In this document: piece by piece, positions 49,778 through 63,185 of the stretch
Layout: every line of letters starts with the position of its first letter
Position numbering within the stretch: position 1 is the stretch's first letter
Assembly (NCBI RefSeq): GCF_025698545.1
Contig: NC_068566.1
Location: 42,077,192-42,141,191, forward strand
Direction: 5' to 3'
Source: Gossypium raimondii
Lineage: Eukaryota > Streptophyta > Magnoliopsida > Malvales > Malvaceae
Length of the DNA stretch: 64,000 bases
Notes under the pieces: generated by a model
The model's database searches: none
Told to the model about the DNA's origin: nothing
What the model saw: only the letters and a program-made list of their open reading frames with translations
Program-made: the position numbers and the translations under genes

Positions 49778-51115
49778 TTGATCTTCAATAGCTCTAACCA
49801 CAATCAAATACACCATTGTTTTGCAAGGGGAAAACAAAGGGCAGCCATGGTCAAGCTTCTGTAAGGCCTTGCCTTTAGGCTACATTAGGTTATAATTTAT
49901 AAGTTTTTAGTCAGGATTTAGAGCTCTTTACCATGAGACCTAATCTTTTCCAAGTTCATTGGAGGCCTATTTGTATTAAAACATAGGTTTGTCCCAAAAG
50001 ACTTATTGATATGTTGATAGACTATGCCAATTTCAATATTTATAGATGCAATTTCAAATATTACTAATTCGGATAATATTCGTGTAAAAATGACAGGGGT
50101 ACTTGCTTGGTAAATTGAAACTGTGGGTAAAATGGTGCTTGGAATAGTGGCCACGATTTCAACTACGAAGCAGAACATGGGAAAACAATAAATAGAACAC
50201 TGAGGTTATTTACGCAGTTTGACCTCAATCTATGTCTGTGGATCCTTACCCAGAGCAATGATCCACTATCTTTCTCACAATACAGCCAATGATTTAAATC
50301 CTAACATTGGTCTAACACTCACCAATATAGTGACCTCACCGTTGTACAAAGACTAGATCACACTCCCAATAAACCTTTTTTGTTGAAAGCTTTATGTTGC
50401 AACTCAAGAGACTCTCTTGATTGCTTGCAAAAATAATTCACACCACGTGCTTTACTTGAAAAAATTTGTGCTCTATCAAACTCTCATTGTGCCAGTTTAC
50501 CCTTAACCCAGACAAAACTTTAGTTTATATAATACTTAAGTTTTGTTTACATAAGAATTACAATATAATCACTTCTCTATAAAGAAGGCTAAAATCAACA
50601 TAAGATAATACTTCCATAAGAGTTTCGATTTAATCCAATGCCTTCAAAGATAGAAAGTGGCTTTCCTTGTTTCACAAATAACCAGTCTTTATCCGCAAGA
50701 AATCAATCTTCAAGTATTCAATTTCAACTCAATTGGTCTTCATGTTTTGGACTTTACTCGTCTAATATTGTCAAAAATAAATAGCTCAAAGCTTTTGTTC
50801 TAAAATCTGCCAACTCTTGAAACAATGCCTAAAAATGTGGTCATTGTTTTAGTCATAGAAGCAACCACAAAAATAACCTTACCTTTAAATGTGTCAACAA
50901 TTTGGATTCAAATTTAATGTGGATAATAAATGGACTCAGATTTTAAAATAGGTTTGAAGATTCAAATTCAAATATTAAAAAAAATTATAAATATTTAATC
51001 TATTGCAATGCAACTGATATCAGCACAACCAATGTTGAAGTGTACTAAATTATTTATTATTTTTCTTCATCATTTAGTACAAGTTCTCAATAATTAGATT
51101 TAGAAGTTTTTGGTA
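49778..51115. repeat. Dispersed repeat copy 1, with internal insertion
   Basis: Matches 56949-57430 in the order CAATAGCTCTA, CACCATTGTTTTG, CATGGTCAAGCTTCTGT, AAGTTTTTAGTC, TTCCAAGTTCATTGGA, ATAGGTTTGTCCCAA and, after an extra ~800 bases (about 50083-50890), GATAATAAATGGACTC and TATTTATTATTTTTCTTCA. The extra part starts amid ACACTGAGGTTATTTACGCAG and has no recognised coding content. Confidence 0.75.
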
Positions 51116-51915
51116 AAGAATTAAAAATGTTTCCATTTCTCTTAATTGAGCTCGTGTTGTAATGGCAAAGGATTTCCATTGACATTTGGACTCAAATTCA
51201 TTCTCTAAATTGTTGGTGTATGAGGATAAAAATAAACTTCTGAGAAATTAAGGAAAGCTTCCAGCTGTGTATCAAAGCCACTTTCTTTAAGGTTCTATTT
51301 GTCCCCACTTATATTATGGTATGTAAAAAAGTTATTAGCAAATGAATCTTGAGGATAATATGAAGCCAAAGGATTATCTACATTTTGCATTGTTGGAAAC
51401 AGTCCACTGAGCCCTGAGCGGAGTATAGCAAGGATATCAATTTTTATAAAGAATTTTTGCAGTAATTCTTTATAGAACAATATAGGAATATAAAAGATGG
51501 TGAGAGAATAGAAAGAAATTTTGTTTCTATTTTTTGGGGTGTGTCATACAAATGAAATTCCTCTCCTATTTATAGGAGGTCTCATGTCTCTTCATAGGGA
51601 CATAACTACTCAAATGAATAATTATATCTTTAGAAATAAGCATAATTATTCAATAGATATGTACTTAAAAAATATCTATTAAATAATCATGACTATTTGT
51701 TGATAATCAAGTGATATAACTTTTGGTCGATTGAGTCTTAACTCAATTGGCATGAGCATTGTTGGCAATGCAGGAGGAGGCGGGTTTGAGTACGCTGAAG
51801 TGCATTATCCTCCTATTTATGGGTTGGGAAGGGGCTATGAGTAGTTTTAGGTATTGTGTCAAAAAGAGCAGATGTGATCAGAGATATAACTCATCACTAT
51901 AAATAGTGACAAAAT
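51116..51915. other. Intergenic, degenerate repeat-like
   Basis: Contains a CTCCTATTTATAGGAGG inverted motif near 51560 and AT-rich DNA. No gene is supported. Confidence 0.35.
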
Positions 51916-51918
51916 TTA

Positions 51919-52074
51919 GGGTGAGTTTGGATGGATAATTGGGTGCGGTGCGGTGCGTTTAGCTTACTTTTTGTCTCACGCTACAGTATCGCTACAGTAT
52001 CTAATCTCACCGCCACCGCCACAGCTGTTTTTACACTAACCGCAGATAAACGCACCGCCCATCCAAACTCACCC
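51919..52074. mobile_element. Tourist-like MITE, 156 bp
   Basis: Ends GGGTGAGTTTGGATGG and CCATCCAAACTCACCC are perfect inverted copies, flanked by TTA (51916-51918 and 52075-52077). It is the same family as 16809-16947 in reverse orientation, sharing TAGCTTACTTTTTGTCTCAC and the ACTGTAGC motif. Confidence 0.93.
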
Positions 52075-52110
52075 TTAGTTAATAACTTTTCATTTGCAAC
52101 TATTGAAACA

Positions 52111-52652
52111 CTATATATACTTTGAAAGTGTTCCAACGTAGACATCTCTAACCTCGTTGATCTTTCTTGGTCTACGTTCTTCAAGTTTCGTATCTTCAGT
52201 CCTCATAGGCAGACCAGCCACGAAAAACACTAAGTTTAATGCAATGGAGCCAGTGACCAAAGCAAATGATGTTAGCCAAGATGACAGAAATTGAAATTTC
52301 ATTTCTCGGATCAGTTTCAGATTGGATGAATTAAGGGCTTTTTAATTTGGATTTAAAATTAGAGATTTTTAGGTTGGATTATTACAAATTCAGATTAGTT
52401 TAAGTTTGAATCATTCAAGATTGAGGTTTTTATTTTTTAAATTCGAATTGTATCATTTTTAGATCAACTTTGAGTTGAAGTCCATTTAGAGGGGTTAGAA
52501 TTGTTGCCATTTTCTAAGCAAATCGAATAATATCAAATCAGAGTCAAAACTAATAGATATCTTCATTGTCATTCTCTTCTCTGCTTTGTTACAACAAAGC
52601 CACAGATCTACTACAATTCGCATAGCTAGAAGTTTCCAGATATCTATGCGAA
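52111..52652. other. SOSEKI 3' flank with a short hydrophobic frame
   Basis: On the minus strand 52302-52111 encodes 63 residues starting MKFQFLSSWLTSFALV with one membrane-like segment, then a charged tail. It could be a gene fragment or chance; nothing confirms expression. The rest is AT-rich. Confidence 0.25.
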
Positions 52653-52850
52653 TCATGATGATTTTGTTGTATCATGTTTGCCTTGTTTCTTCGTTGAGCC
52701 AGCTTTCGCCTTCGTCTCCCTTTCTGCCAACTGCAACCCCGAGCTCCTGTTCATACAAGAAAATGTTCCCAAAATGAATCAAGCAAAAGCAGAGCTACTA
52801 TGCCCTTAAGTAACATCTTGAATTAAAGTTCCAGTTTACTTCAAAACAGA

Positions 52851-52885
<35 letters not shown>

Positions 52886-54543
52886 GCTTCAATGCAGGAT
52901 ATAAATGCAATATTACTACTATTTATAGGATAAGTTTGGTGTGGATTTGATGAAACCCAACTACAATATTTTAGTACTGAGACTAAATATGGATTATTAA
53001 TGCGGACGGCCAGCATTTAGTATGATATCCGTTTGAGAAAAATTAAAAATTTCAAATAAAAGTATAATTAATTAAAAGTAGTTCATAGTTTAGGGGTCAC
53101 CTTTTCAAATCAGGAGCTCCTTCTCTCTTGGTCTCACTCAAGCTCCCACTGAAATGCTCTTTCCCCATTTGGTTACGATTCCCTGCTCCGCGTGGCAGCC
53201 TCGATTGGTAGTGCCCAGTCAATGAAAACCCTTGACCCCTCTCCGATTCGCCCCCAAATTCCTTGATCGAGACCGAACCGCATGATATCAACTGCATCAA
53301 AACGGCCGACGCTTTCATTCTCCCGCTCCGATTCAAATTGTCTTCTTTACCATCACCCTCGCACAAACTCCGCCGTGCATCGGCTTTCATCAACGATTCC
53401 AATGTCTCCGAGCTCGAATCCGACGGCCGTGGCGGCGAAATATCTTCCCTTCTCAGCTCCGTACTTTGATTCTGCTCCAATTCTTGACTTTGTAGCGTTT
53501 CAATTTTCGGTTCTTTAACCACCAGTTTTCTCCTCTTGTCATCAGTCTGAGTCGACGCGTCGGCAGCGAGTTTTCCAGGCGAGTCGGAGCTTGAATCAGC
53601 CGTGAAAAATTTGTGCTCAGGGAGATCAATAGAACTCCGAGACGGATCCCTCTGCCGTCTGATTGGCTGAAAATCATGATCTTTCTCTAACTTTTCAGAC
53701 TCGAGTAGATTAATCGAGTGGTCGAGAATCTCCGATCCTTTGAGGACGTATTCTTGGCCGTGAGATGGGTAAATGAAATCGTCCTCCGCTAAGTCATGCC
53801 AAACGAAGCCGTTTTTGTAACTCCTATATTTTTATTTAAAAATTTCAATACTGAAAATATTAAATAATAATAATAAATTAATATCGGACGGCGCAGGGTA
53901 AAGTAATCTGAGGGCGGTTGGAAATAAATGAGAGTGCTACCGTTTGGAGGACCAAGAGTATAGACTAGCCATGCCTTTGCCTCGTAGGAGGTTTAGCCGT
54001 TTGATTACATCTGGAGAAAAAAAAATCAATATATAGTCAAATTGCATTTGCAGTGAAAATTTGGTAATTTTCTCAGCATCCAAACAGAGTCAAGAAAAAG
54101 TAAGGTTTTGAAATTTAAACTTAATTCTTTTGTGTATGCTTTTTTAATGCATTTGTTCTTTACGAGAAAGCTGAAAGTGTGGTTTTTGTCAGCTGGAGTT
54201 GGGTATATACATATAGCAGAAGGTAGTTCTTGGAACGTGATAAAGTAATTCAAATACTCATGGAAGCCAAACAGAGAATGAATAGGATAGTAGGTTAGTT
54301 TTGAGTACCTTTGAGATAAAGTCCAGCATTAGAAGAGAGAGGAACTTGCATGAAATGAGGGTGTTGAAGTTGACCATTTCTAGATAAGTAGTAAACAACA
54401 GCAACTTTTCTTTCAACAAGGGTGTTGAGAGGCTTGGGTTCAACCCAGACCTTGTTTCTTTCGGGGCTTATTTCTACTCTCTCTTTCCACTTCCTTGAAA
54501 CGACCCCAGACTCTATCGTCCCGCCCCTGGAACTCACCGCCAT
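52653..54543 (-). CDS. SOSEKI (DUF966) polarity protein
   Basis: Four exons, 54543-54309, 54010-53941, 53823-53101 and 52746-52653, give 373 residues with all junctions GT/AG and in frame. The N-terminal DIX-like domain runs from about residue 38 to 130: [57 protein letters not shown] and [16 protein letters not shown]. This domain polymerises and lets SOSEKI proteins sit at cell corners and edges. Downstream the sequence is charged and low in order, with the conserved [15 protein letters not shown] and [17 protein letters not shown] motifs typical of the family. The exon 4 end ([12 protein letters not shown]) follows a split codon, so the open frame stopping at 53097 is intron read-through. 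Upstream, a (GA)n run lies at 54704-54719 and a copied ALP1-like intron segment from 55163. Confidence 0.93.
52853..52881. repeat. (TA)n microsatellite in SOSEKI intron 3
   Basis: About 14 TA units inside the last intron of the SOSEKI gene. Confidence 0.85.
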
Positions 54544-54703
54544 TGCACTTTCTGAGAGGAAAAGAGACATTACAAAGGGGAGAATATAGTGGAACATAAA
54601 TAAAAAGGAAGAGGAGAGAGATTTTACCTGAAGGAGAGGGGAGGGAGTTAAGAGAGAAGCAAATCAAGCAATGGCAAGATTTGGGTTTTATAGGCAAAGG
54701 GAA

Positions 54704-54719
54704 AGAGAGAGAGAGAGAG
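54704..54719. repeat. (GA)n microsatellite upstream of SOSEKI
   Basis: A GAGA run about 160 bases upstream of the SOSEKI ATG, probably in the 5' UTR or core promoter. Confidence 0.8.
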
Positions 54720-55162
54720 ATGCGAAATAATGCAACGGAGAAAAGAGAGAAACACGTGTGGCGAAAAGTTGTGATATTTTTTTGATTAAAATTTTAAAAT
54801 TCAGAATTTAATTCACTGCAAAATCTTTTATAAATAGTAGAAAAGAAGTTGTTGAAACTCAATTTTACTACCAAATATTAAAATGTAAGTTGAAATGGAG
54901 TGAGGCTTGAGAATGTTTGTAGTTATACCAAAAAAAGGAATTCAAAAATGGGAAAGCGGTAGACAAACAGGTAGGAAACAAGGAATAAAGGGGTGAGCAG
55001 ATGTAGTTCTTCCAGTAGCATCAAAAGTCAATTTCTTTTTCTAATGCAAATTGCAAAGTCAACCGGTGCCGTTCTTCCACCCTTTATATTCAATTGTTAT
55101 GAACTATAACATAAATTATTAACTTTTATTATATAAATGTCAAATTATAGTCCATGATAAAT

Positions 55163-55700
55163 TTCGACAAAATATGAGTAAAAGGCAGCAGTGAAGAGAC
55201 AACCAAAGAAAGCTAAACAGATGAAAGGAAGAAGAAGAAGAACGACAGCAGGAAGCAGTAGTCCGTTACTTGAACTAATCCAACATCATATATATATATA
55301 TATGTTTGTAGAGGAGTCTGTATGTCCAAATCATATGCTCACAACAGCAGTATTTCCTCTTGGTGCCTTCTGCAGATTTTTCATGGTTTTAGCACTAAAT
55401 TTCTTTCATTAACAAGTGACATTTTTGTCTGTCAAAACAAGGCATTGTCGGTTTGAACTCCACAACCCAGAACATGAAGGGAATATAGTTCCTGCGTATA
55501 ACCTGATGAATCACCAATTTGATTTTTCTCCATCAGTAACTTTTCATGTTCACGAGATACGCGATTTGCGGCCTTCTCAGCATTTCCAATCAAAATATGA
55601 TGATTGAAGAAATAGGAACTGACGATGTTTTCATGAAAAGGAAACACTACTCGAACCTTTAATGGCATGTTTCCGGCAGAACAAAAACAATAGTCCAAGA
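55163..55700. repeat. Copy B of the ALP1-like intron segment
   Basis: High by-eye similarity to 42199-42836 in the same orientation, with small deletions, a CT/TA length change and a replaced right edge (CACATCTGG against GACCTACTG). It lies about 620 bases upstream of the SOSEKI start. Confidence 0.88.
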
Positions 55701-56940
55701 CACATCTGGACCAAAAAAACAATATTCCAAAAAATTTATATAGATTTTCGGGTGATTGCGTAGTGGAATATTAAAGGATTATATACAATGTTTTATCACA
55801 CCATTGATAAAATTCAATTTGAATATATAAATTATATTTTAAATATTTTCAAATATATTTATTACAAATTTAAATATATAATTTATATATTTTAAATAAA
55901 TTTCAATAGAAAAATAATTTTATATCCAATATAAATATTATATAAAATGCATTATATTATAAATAAGGATTAAAAATATCATTGGACTTAAAGTACACTG
56001 AAACTAGAAAAAAATAATTTTATGTCGCTTTAGCTTTGCTTATAGCTCCAAAAGCATTTTAGAAAAACAAAATTAATTTCTCATTACTTTTAGAAAGTAC
56101 TGTTGAAAAGTTTGGATCAAATATAATATACATTTTAGACATAATGTTGCAAGTAAAAATATATATTTAAATAATGTTTAAATTGTTAATATTATGATAT
56201 TTTAGTAAAAATATAAAAATAATTTAATAACTCATTATTAATATCTTAATATATGAAATATAAATTTAAATATTTTTAAGTAATTAATATTAATTATTGG
56301 TAAAATATAATTTGAATATATAATCTATATTTTAATTACTATTAAAATAACCATTATAAATCTAAATATATAATTTTATATATTTGAAATAAATTCTAAT
56401 AGAAAAGTAATTATATACTTAATATAACTATTAAATAAAAGATTAAATTTAAAATTTTAGTATGTTAAGAAGGACTAAGATCATAATTAGACCAATGAAA
56501 TCAAATGAAGGTTTCAAAATAATTTATGGTGACACCAATAATCTTTTGTATTTTTTTCCTGCAATTTAGTGCCGACTTTTAACAATGATTGCTTGATTTG
56601 ATTTAATTTAATATATGGATTTAAAATTTTGTTAAATTTATTTATACTTATAAATAATTTACTTAAGCTCAGTCACCCATATTATTTTTTTATTTTAAAT
56701 TTTTTATGTTATTTTTAATTTAATATATAAAAATTTATATTTTTGTTGGCTAAAATTTTATATATAAGTAACTTAACAAATTTTTAATATTTATATTATA
56801 ATATTATAGATTATTATTTAATTTTTATGTGATATAAATTATATAATATAATATATTACAAATTTGCTTTAAAAATTTAAATTTGAACCCAACCCATATT
56901 TTATTTTTTGTTCAAACTTTCTTGACTTTCGAACATTGAA
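55701..56940. other. AT-rich intergenic DNA
   Basis: Very AT-rich; no gene or defined repeat. Confidence 0.55.
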
Positions 56941-56948
56941 TGACCAGA

Positions 56949-57430
56949 CCCTTCAATAGCTCTAGTCATAATCAATCACACCATTGTTTTGTTTTTGAAC
57001 ACATGGTCAAGCTTCTGTTAGGCCTGCCTTTGGGCAACATTAGGTTATAATTTTATAAGTTTTTAGTCGGGACCTACAGTTCTTTACTGTGAGACTTCAA
57101 ATCTTTTTCCAAGTTCATTGGAAGCCCATCCGAATCAAAATATAGGTTTGTCCCAAGAGACATATACATAGGAAGGCAATAAAAAGTGACGATTTCAATA
57201 TTTATATATTTGGTTTTAAATATTATAAAAATTTAGATAATTTCGATTTTGAACTTAATACAGATAATAAATAGACTCGAATTTAAAAATTAAAAATTAA
57301 AAATTAAAAAAATTACAAATATTCAATCCGGTATAATCCTATTGATATTAGCTAAATGAGATTTGAAGTGTAGTAAACTATTTATTATTTTTCTTCAACA
57401 TTCACTACAAGTTCCCATAATTAGATTTAG
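56949..57430. repeat. Dispersed repeat copy 2
   Basis: The uninterrupted form of the repeat at 49778-51115, with the same order of blocks and no ~800-base insertion. It abuts a gypsy gag remnant. Confidence 0.75.
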
Positions 57431-57479
57431 ACTTTTCTCGTAAAAAAGTTTTTTTTTTTTTCTTATTAAAAGTTTTATC

Positions 57480-57962
57480 ATTTCTCCCAGATACCAACTC
57501 TTGGCATGGTCTTGTAGTTGTTATATTGATGCAGGTGATCTCTTGGGTCCTATTTGCCATAATACGTTTCTGTTGGTAGCTTGAAGGAATTTGGGACTTG
57601 CTTGGGCGATCCATGTGGTCAACAAGTCATTTGCATATTGAGCTAATGAAACCTCTCCTAGTTTTGCCAATACTTTTAGTAAATCCATTTCCCTTCTTAA
57701 GGCCTTCATCTATTGTTCGAGTGAAGAGCTTGATGGCACCACATCTACTCCTTTTGGACCACACCTAAAATCTCTTCTTCCTACTCTTGTGAGGTGATCC
57801 CCTCGCCCAACTACTGGCGAAACTGTATCCTCATACCTTGGTGCCACATTTACTGTTTTAGGATGGCCTCGTTTCGCCCTAAGCTCACAAATAATACGAC
57901 TGTTCTGCTGTATGGTATTTTTCCTAGTTGTTCCTGATAGTACTACTCTTGATCCTAGCAAT
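57480..57962 (-). pseudogene. Ty3/gypsy gag fragment
   Basis: On the minus strand, pieces in shifting frames read MKALRREMDLLKVLAKLG and QVPNSFKLPTETYYGK, a stop, then DPRDHLHQYNNYK. The pattern VPxxFKxPxxxxYxGxxDPxxHLxxY marks the start of the retrotransposon gag domain. Upstream is a charged linker. It is broken by a frameshift near 57600 and stops. No protease or polymerase part is present. Confidence 0.7.
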
Positions 57963-60900
57963 GTTGATAATAATTTGCCTTAACCGTACTGATCATCTCC
58001 ATATTGACACTAGTAGTATTGGTTCAGATAATATTGGTCATCCTACTCGCAATTGACCTTGTTGGTTTCTGTTTTTTATAAGGCGTTTTAAGCTTATTAG
58101 TCATTCTATTCGCAATTGACCTTGAAGAGCCATTAATATAAGGGCGGTTCACACCATAGATGGTGCGAAGAGCCACTAAATTATGGTTTGAAATGCTTGA
58201 GGTCGTACTTGAGCAGAATTTAAGCACTACATTCTCTCTTATCTATTCTTTTTAGAGGATGAGGATATTTATAGATGAAAGAAAGCTTGAAGTGGGCCTT
58301 TCATCTCATGAGTACCTCTTTGGTAGAGTCCAACATAAGTCTATATTACAGTATGGACTTGATGTGGCAGGGTTGTTGAAGTTGGAAAATTGAGATAATT
58401 AAATGAGATTAAATCTAATGTGATTCTCGTCCTTGGTGGTGGTGTTATCCTTTCCATATTCATAATGGTGTGGATATAAAGATATAACAAAAATATTTAG
58501 TAACTACATAAAAGAAATAAAACGTAAAATTAATTTATAAAATTAAAATAATTGAAAACTGTGAACATGTAAAATAAAATAATTAATTACCCATCATATA
58601 CATTATTTCCTTTTCATGCCACAATTCATTTTAATTTTCAATTTTTAATTGCAAAGGTTGGTATGATGTTAATGACTGGACGAATAACATCTAAAAGAGA
58701 ATATTAAAACCTAATAAAACATATAAGAAATATAAAATAAAAAATATATATTTGCATTTCTCATAATATAATTATACGTAATAATGAAATTAAACCTATT
58801 GCTTGTTTATATGCCTTTCAAATCATAAAAGGAAATATAAAACAAAATTATGTTGTAGATTGGAGAAGATATTTCATTAACAATTATATGGAGAATTCAA
58901 GTTTATTATTGTTGAGGATTGACCCGTATAAATAATGAAAAAGAAAGAATAGAGAAAATTAGGTACACAAATTTACGTACAAAAACCCCTCCAATCAAGA
59001 GGATAAAAAATCACAGGTAAATGAGACTTCACTATTGAGCAAACAAATGAAGAGTACAAAATGGAGAAATTCAAAACAAACCATAACCCTCAATATAAAG
59101 CTCTCTCTGGCTAAAAACACAAAATTCCCTTAAAGCTCTCTAAAACCCTCTCTTGAATTTCTCTCGCTAATGCTATATATGATCTCCTCTATTAGAATTA
59201 TAATTGTTCTGTTTATAGGCTAAAAATAGAGGATTAACCCAACTAAAACTTCTTTAGAGTAATTAGAGTTTGAGTGAAAGAAAGAGTCCTACTTGGCTGT
59301 AAAAATGTGATTACGTTGCGTCGTTGTGACATCACGTACTTCCTTTTTGGGATGTCGCCGCCATGCTTTCTCATTGGAACATCGCTTTTGTTTCGATTCT
59401 GGTTATGTCAAGTGCCTACAAAATATCCAAAAATACAAGATACACTACACAATTATGAATATTAATAAGCTTATTAAATGATTTTTTTTATCAATCTATT
59501 TGAAATTGTGCAAGTCTTTCTCTCAAATCTTTTATCAAGCTTATTAAATATTAATGACAATTATACATTTTCTCGTGATGGAAACAAAACTTATAAAATA
59601 ATATTTAAAAATAATTTTCTGTTCAGTAATTCTTTAGATATTAAATTTTATTGGTACAAAATTATAACGTTAATTAAGTGATAATCTATAATATATATAT
59701 AAAAGTATAGGGTTTGGAGAGATTTTGAACGGACTAATATAGTCATTTTTGTTCAATGTATTACTGAATTTGTCATTTTAAATATATATTTTTATTTCTT
59801 TTATGATCTATCACATTTATAAGCTAAAATAATTGATTTAAAATTTTTACTTGATAATTTTTTATCACACTTATAAATAAAAATTTTGGTTCTATTAAAA
59901 GACTTTAATTAAATTAATTTATATAATAAATATTTTTATATTAAATTGTAATTTTTCCATTAACCAAAGAAAAGTAAAAATATATATTACTTTCATTTTA
60001 AATTTTAATTATTTCTATAATAAGCAACATTATATTTCATATATAAAATTTTATAATATAATCTAATATATTATGTTTGTATTAATATATATTATCTACA
60101 AATTATTATGACCAATTATTTACTATTAAGAAAGAAATAAATAGTAAAGAGGTTAATTTACAAAATATCGATTTTATAGCTTTTACAAATGCTTTAATGA
60201 TGATTAGAATTTTTTATTAATACACTAATTGAATTATCAAAATAATTAAGATATGTTAATTAGTTATTATTTTGAATAATATATATTGTGTTAATATTCT
60301 ATTTGAATTATCAAAATGATTAATATATGTTAATACTCTATTTGAATTTTTTATTAATACTCTATAAAGTAAAATCATATTGTGTATTGAATTAGTTAGT
60401 TAAAAATGTTTTAATTGTGATTTGAATTTTTATTATTGCACAATTTAAATTGCTAAATAAATTAATATATTTTAATTATATTCAACCATCCGAATAAGAA
60501 ATATTGTTCTACACTAATTATGGTTATTAAAAATTAAACGTGTGTAAAACCACTTGCAATGCATATGATATTAGAAAGTAGTTAACTTAAAATAATAAAT
60601 GTATTTTAGTATAGATTCAAAGACTAATTAAGTCATAATAACTATAACACTTATAATAAAAATTATAATTATAATTATTTTATTATAGCCATTGGTTGAT
60701 TGTATATATAATAAAATAAATTATTGAAATTATTCAAAGTATATTAATATTGATTAATAATATTTAATAATGATTAAATTTAAATATTTATCAGATTCTC
60801 AACTAAAATATAACATATAAAATTAATAATATATTTAATTACTATAATTTTTTTTTGAAACTTAATTGCTATAATTATTAATTCTAGAGTTGCTGCAACA

Positions 60901-63180
60901 ATGAATGAAAAGTGCCGAAGACGACTTATTAGACACATTTAACTATCGAAGTAGTGGTGGGTTTCAATTTTGGGCCCAAAAGTAGTGATCAGTTTCAGGC
61001 CATTCCGTTCTTAATTGCTTATAGATTGAAGTTTTGAATCATAGATCTGTCTTTAGCCCAATGGACCAACAAAATCCTCTTAACTGTGTCTAAATATAAT
61101 ACAACCTTGTTGGGTTGGTATAAGTGGTTTTCTTGCAAGATAGGAAATGTTGGTAAGTGATAGGTCTGATTCGGTAACCGAGTTAGTCGGTTCTAGGTCA
61201 CCAACAAAATATTTTAGTTTTCGACGTGGTTTGATCAAATGACAATAGTTTTTTCATTTCTATCTTTTAACTATAATTGTCGATTTAAAAAGGATCCTAC
61301 GAGATCCCATTATAATCAGATCTCACCCTAGAAGTTACTTATAATCTAGCATAAATCTGTCTCCAAAGTAAATATATATAAGTTTTCATAATTAAAGCTA
61401 TAGACTATATGCATCATGAACTCAAATATTATATGGTAGATGTTAATTATACAAACAAAAAAAGGTTTTCTTACACCATATCCTGAGGTACAATACCATT
61501 TGAGAGAATTAAGCTTAGAAATGTGGTTGAGAGGAAATTTGTTGTTCTAAAAATATTTCTAATATTAACATCACCTTAGTATAGTATAAAAATAATGTTG
61601 GATGGTACTAGTATGTTTCATACTTCATAACTTCATTCATAGGTGGATTTGGGAGTATCCATATTTGAAATGTGTATGGAAGAAGAAGTTCTTAATAATC
61701 TTAATGATACATATTTAGATTTCAATGATGATGATGAACTCAGTCAATGACCTACAAATAATGATAATGATCATATGTTAGATATTAAGGAGGAAATAAC
61801 CCAACAAATATGGAACAAGAGAACAATTAGATAAAATTGTATATGATGTTTATTTTCTTGTTATTTTATTAGTGATTGTATTATTAACTACAATTTTGGA
61901 CTAACATAATACATGGGATGATTTGGTTTCCATTTATGTTACTTGTTTATAGCGCTAATAATTTTTTATAGTAATTAATATTTTTAAAAATATAAATTGT
62001 GTAACTACTTAATAAAATTTGAACTACCAAATATATATAGAGAATTACACCACATCACTAAACATGTCTAGAGAATTATAATTCTTTGTAATTGCAAGAG
62101 AGTGTAGTTACTACCTTGATCATTGTACTTTCAGTCAATTACTCTATATTGCCTAAACAGACCCTTAAAATTTTGTTACTTATTTAGAGAATTGTTTTCG
62201 CAATTATAATTGATACTACCAAACATGATCTAAGAAATTATGATGTAATTACAGTTTATTAGCTAAACATATCTGGGAATTATAATTTCTTGTAATCATA
62301 AGAAGGCATGATTACTACTCTAGTAATTACACTTCCATTCAATTACCTGTGATACCCAAATAGGCCTTAAAATTTATAAAGAAGTCGATTAATGCTCAAA
62401 TTTAATTATTTCACTTTTTCTATTGCAATCTCCCTACTGGTTTTAAAATTATACTAGACATTTTCAAACTATGACTTTTATTTTACACTAGTTCTTAAGT
62501 TTTAAAATATTTTAATTATATCTTCAAATTATTGATGTTATATCAATAAGGTCCTTTCGTTCTTAAAATTATTAATTTAATCCTTATTTTAGATGTCATA
62601 TATCATGTAGCACAATTTAAAATAAAAATTTTAATTTTATGAAAAAGATATTGCAAAAATTAAGGATGAATTTAAAATGAGAATTATAATTTAAAGATGC
62701 TTCACGGAATTAACTCATTTTGTTTATATGAAAAAATATAGTGTTGCGATGTAACCCAAAGGCACTAACAAAGCTTGCGTCACGTTCCTGTACTTTGATC
62801 AAATTGCTCTTTCTTTTTTTTTTTTTTTGAATAATATTTTTCCTTCTCAGTTCCGATCAAATATAGAAGAGGACGAAAACTGTGACCACCCTGATCTTGA
62901 TTTTATTTTAGTTTACATAAATAGTGAAAATGTGTTATGTTCATGGCGGACATTATAGCAAATATATTAATGGTGTTGGGTCCCCTATAAAGATATACTC
63001 CACCAAGCTCAAGCTGATGCAACACCCTTATCTCTCAATGTAAAACGTTTTTTTCTTTTAATTAATTGATTAGACATTGCATTCATAGTGGTGCAGGTGT
63101 GATCCATAAAAAAGGAATTAGCTAGATGGATCAACTATGTCCTATGCTTGTTAAAATTCAACACTTTTGAGTTCATTACC
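57963..63180. other. Gag leader remnants and long AT-rich region without genes
   Basis: 57963 to about 58480 probably continues the gypsy remnant, including a repeated CTCGCAATTGACCTTG block at 58045 and 58110. From 58480 to 61000 the sequence is extremely AT-rich. At 61650-61830 a plus-strand acidic stretch ending KEEITQQIWNKR could be a transposase tail, but it has a stop. At 62071-62178 and 62274-62375 a diverged unit (GAATTATAATT(T)CTTGTAAT) is present twice. No gene is supported. Confidence 0.45.
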
Positions 63181-63185
63181 GCTAA

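Noticed and set aside
52111..52302. A 63-residue secreted or membrane peptide gene
   Set aside because: It has a plausible hydrophobic start but no recognised family, no promoter signal and no splice support; kept only as a note.
53097..53100. Stop codon at the end of the large SOSEKI exon as the protein end
   Set aside because: A GTGACC donor overlaps it, and splicing to 52746 restores the family's conserved LKRSS and tail.
61640..61835. Transposase C-terminal tail
   Set aside because: Only a short acidic stretch and KEEITQQIWNKR suggest it; an internal stop and lack of any domain make it too weak to list.
62930..63060. A promoter or miRNA-precursor-like stretch (CCTATAAAGATATAC)
   Set aside because: There is a TATA-like site, but no open frame or convincing hairpin follows.
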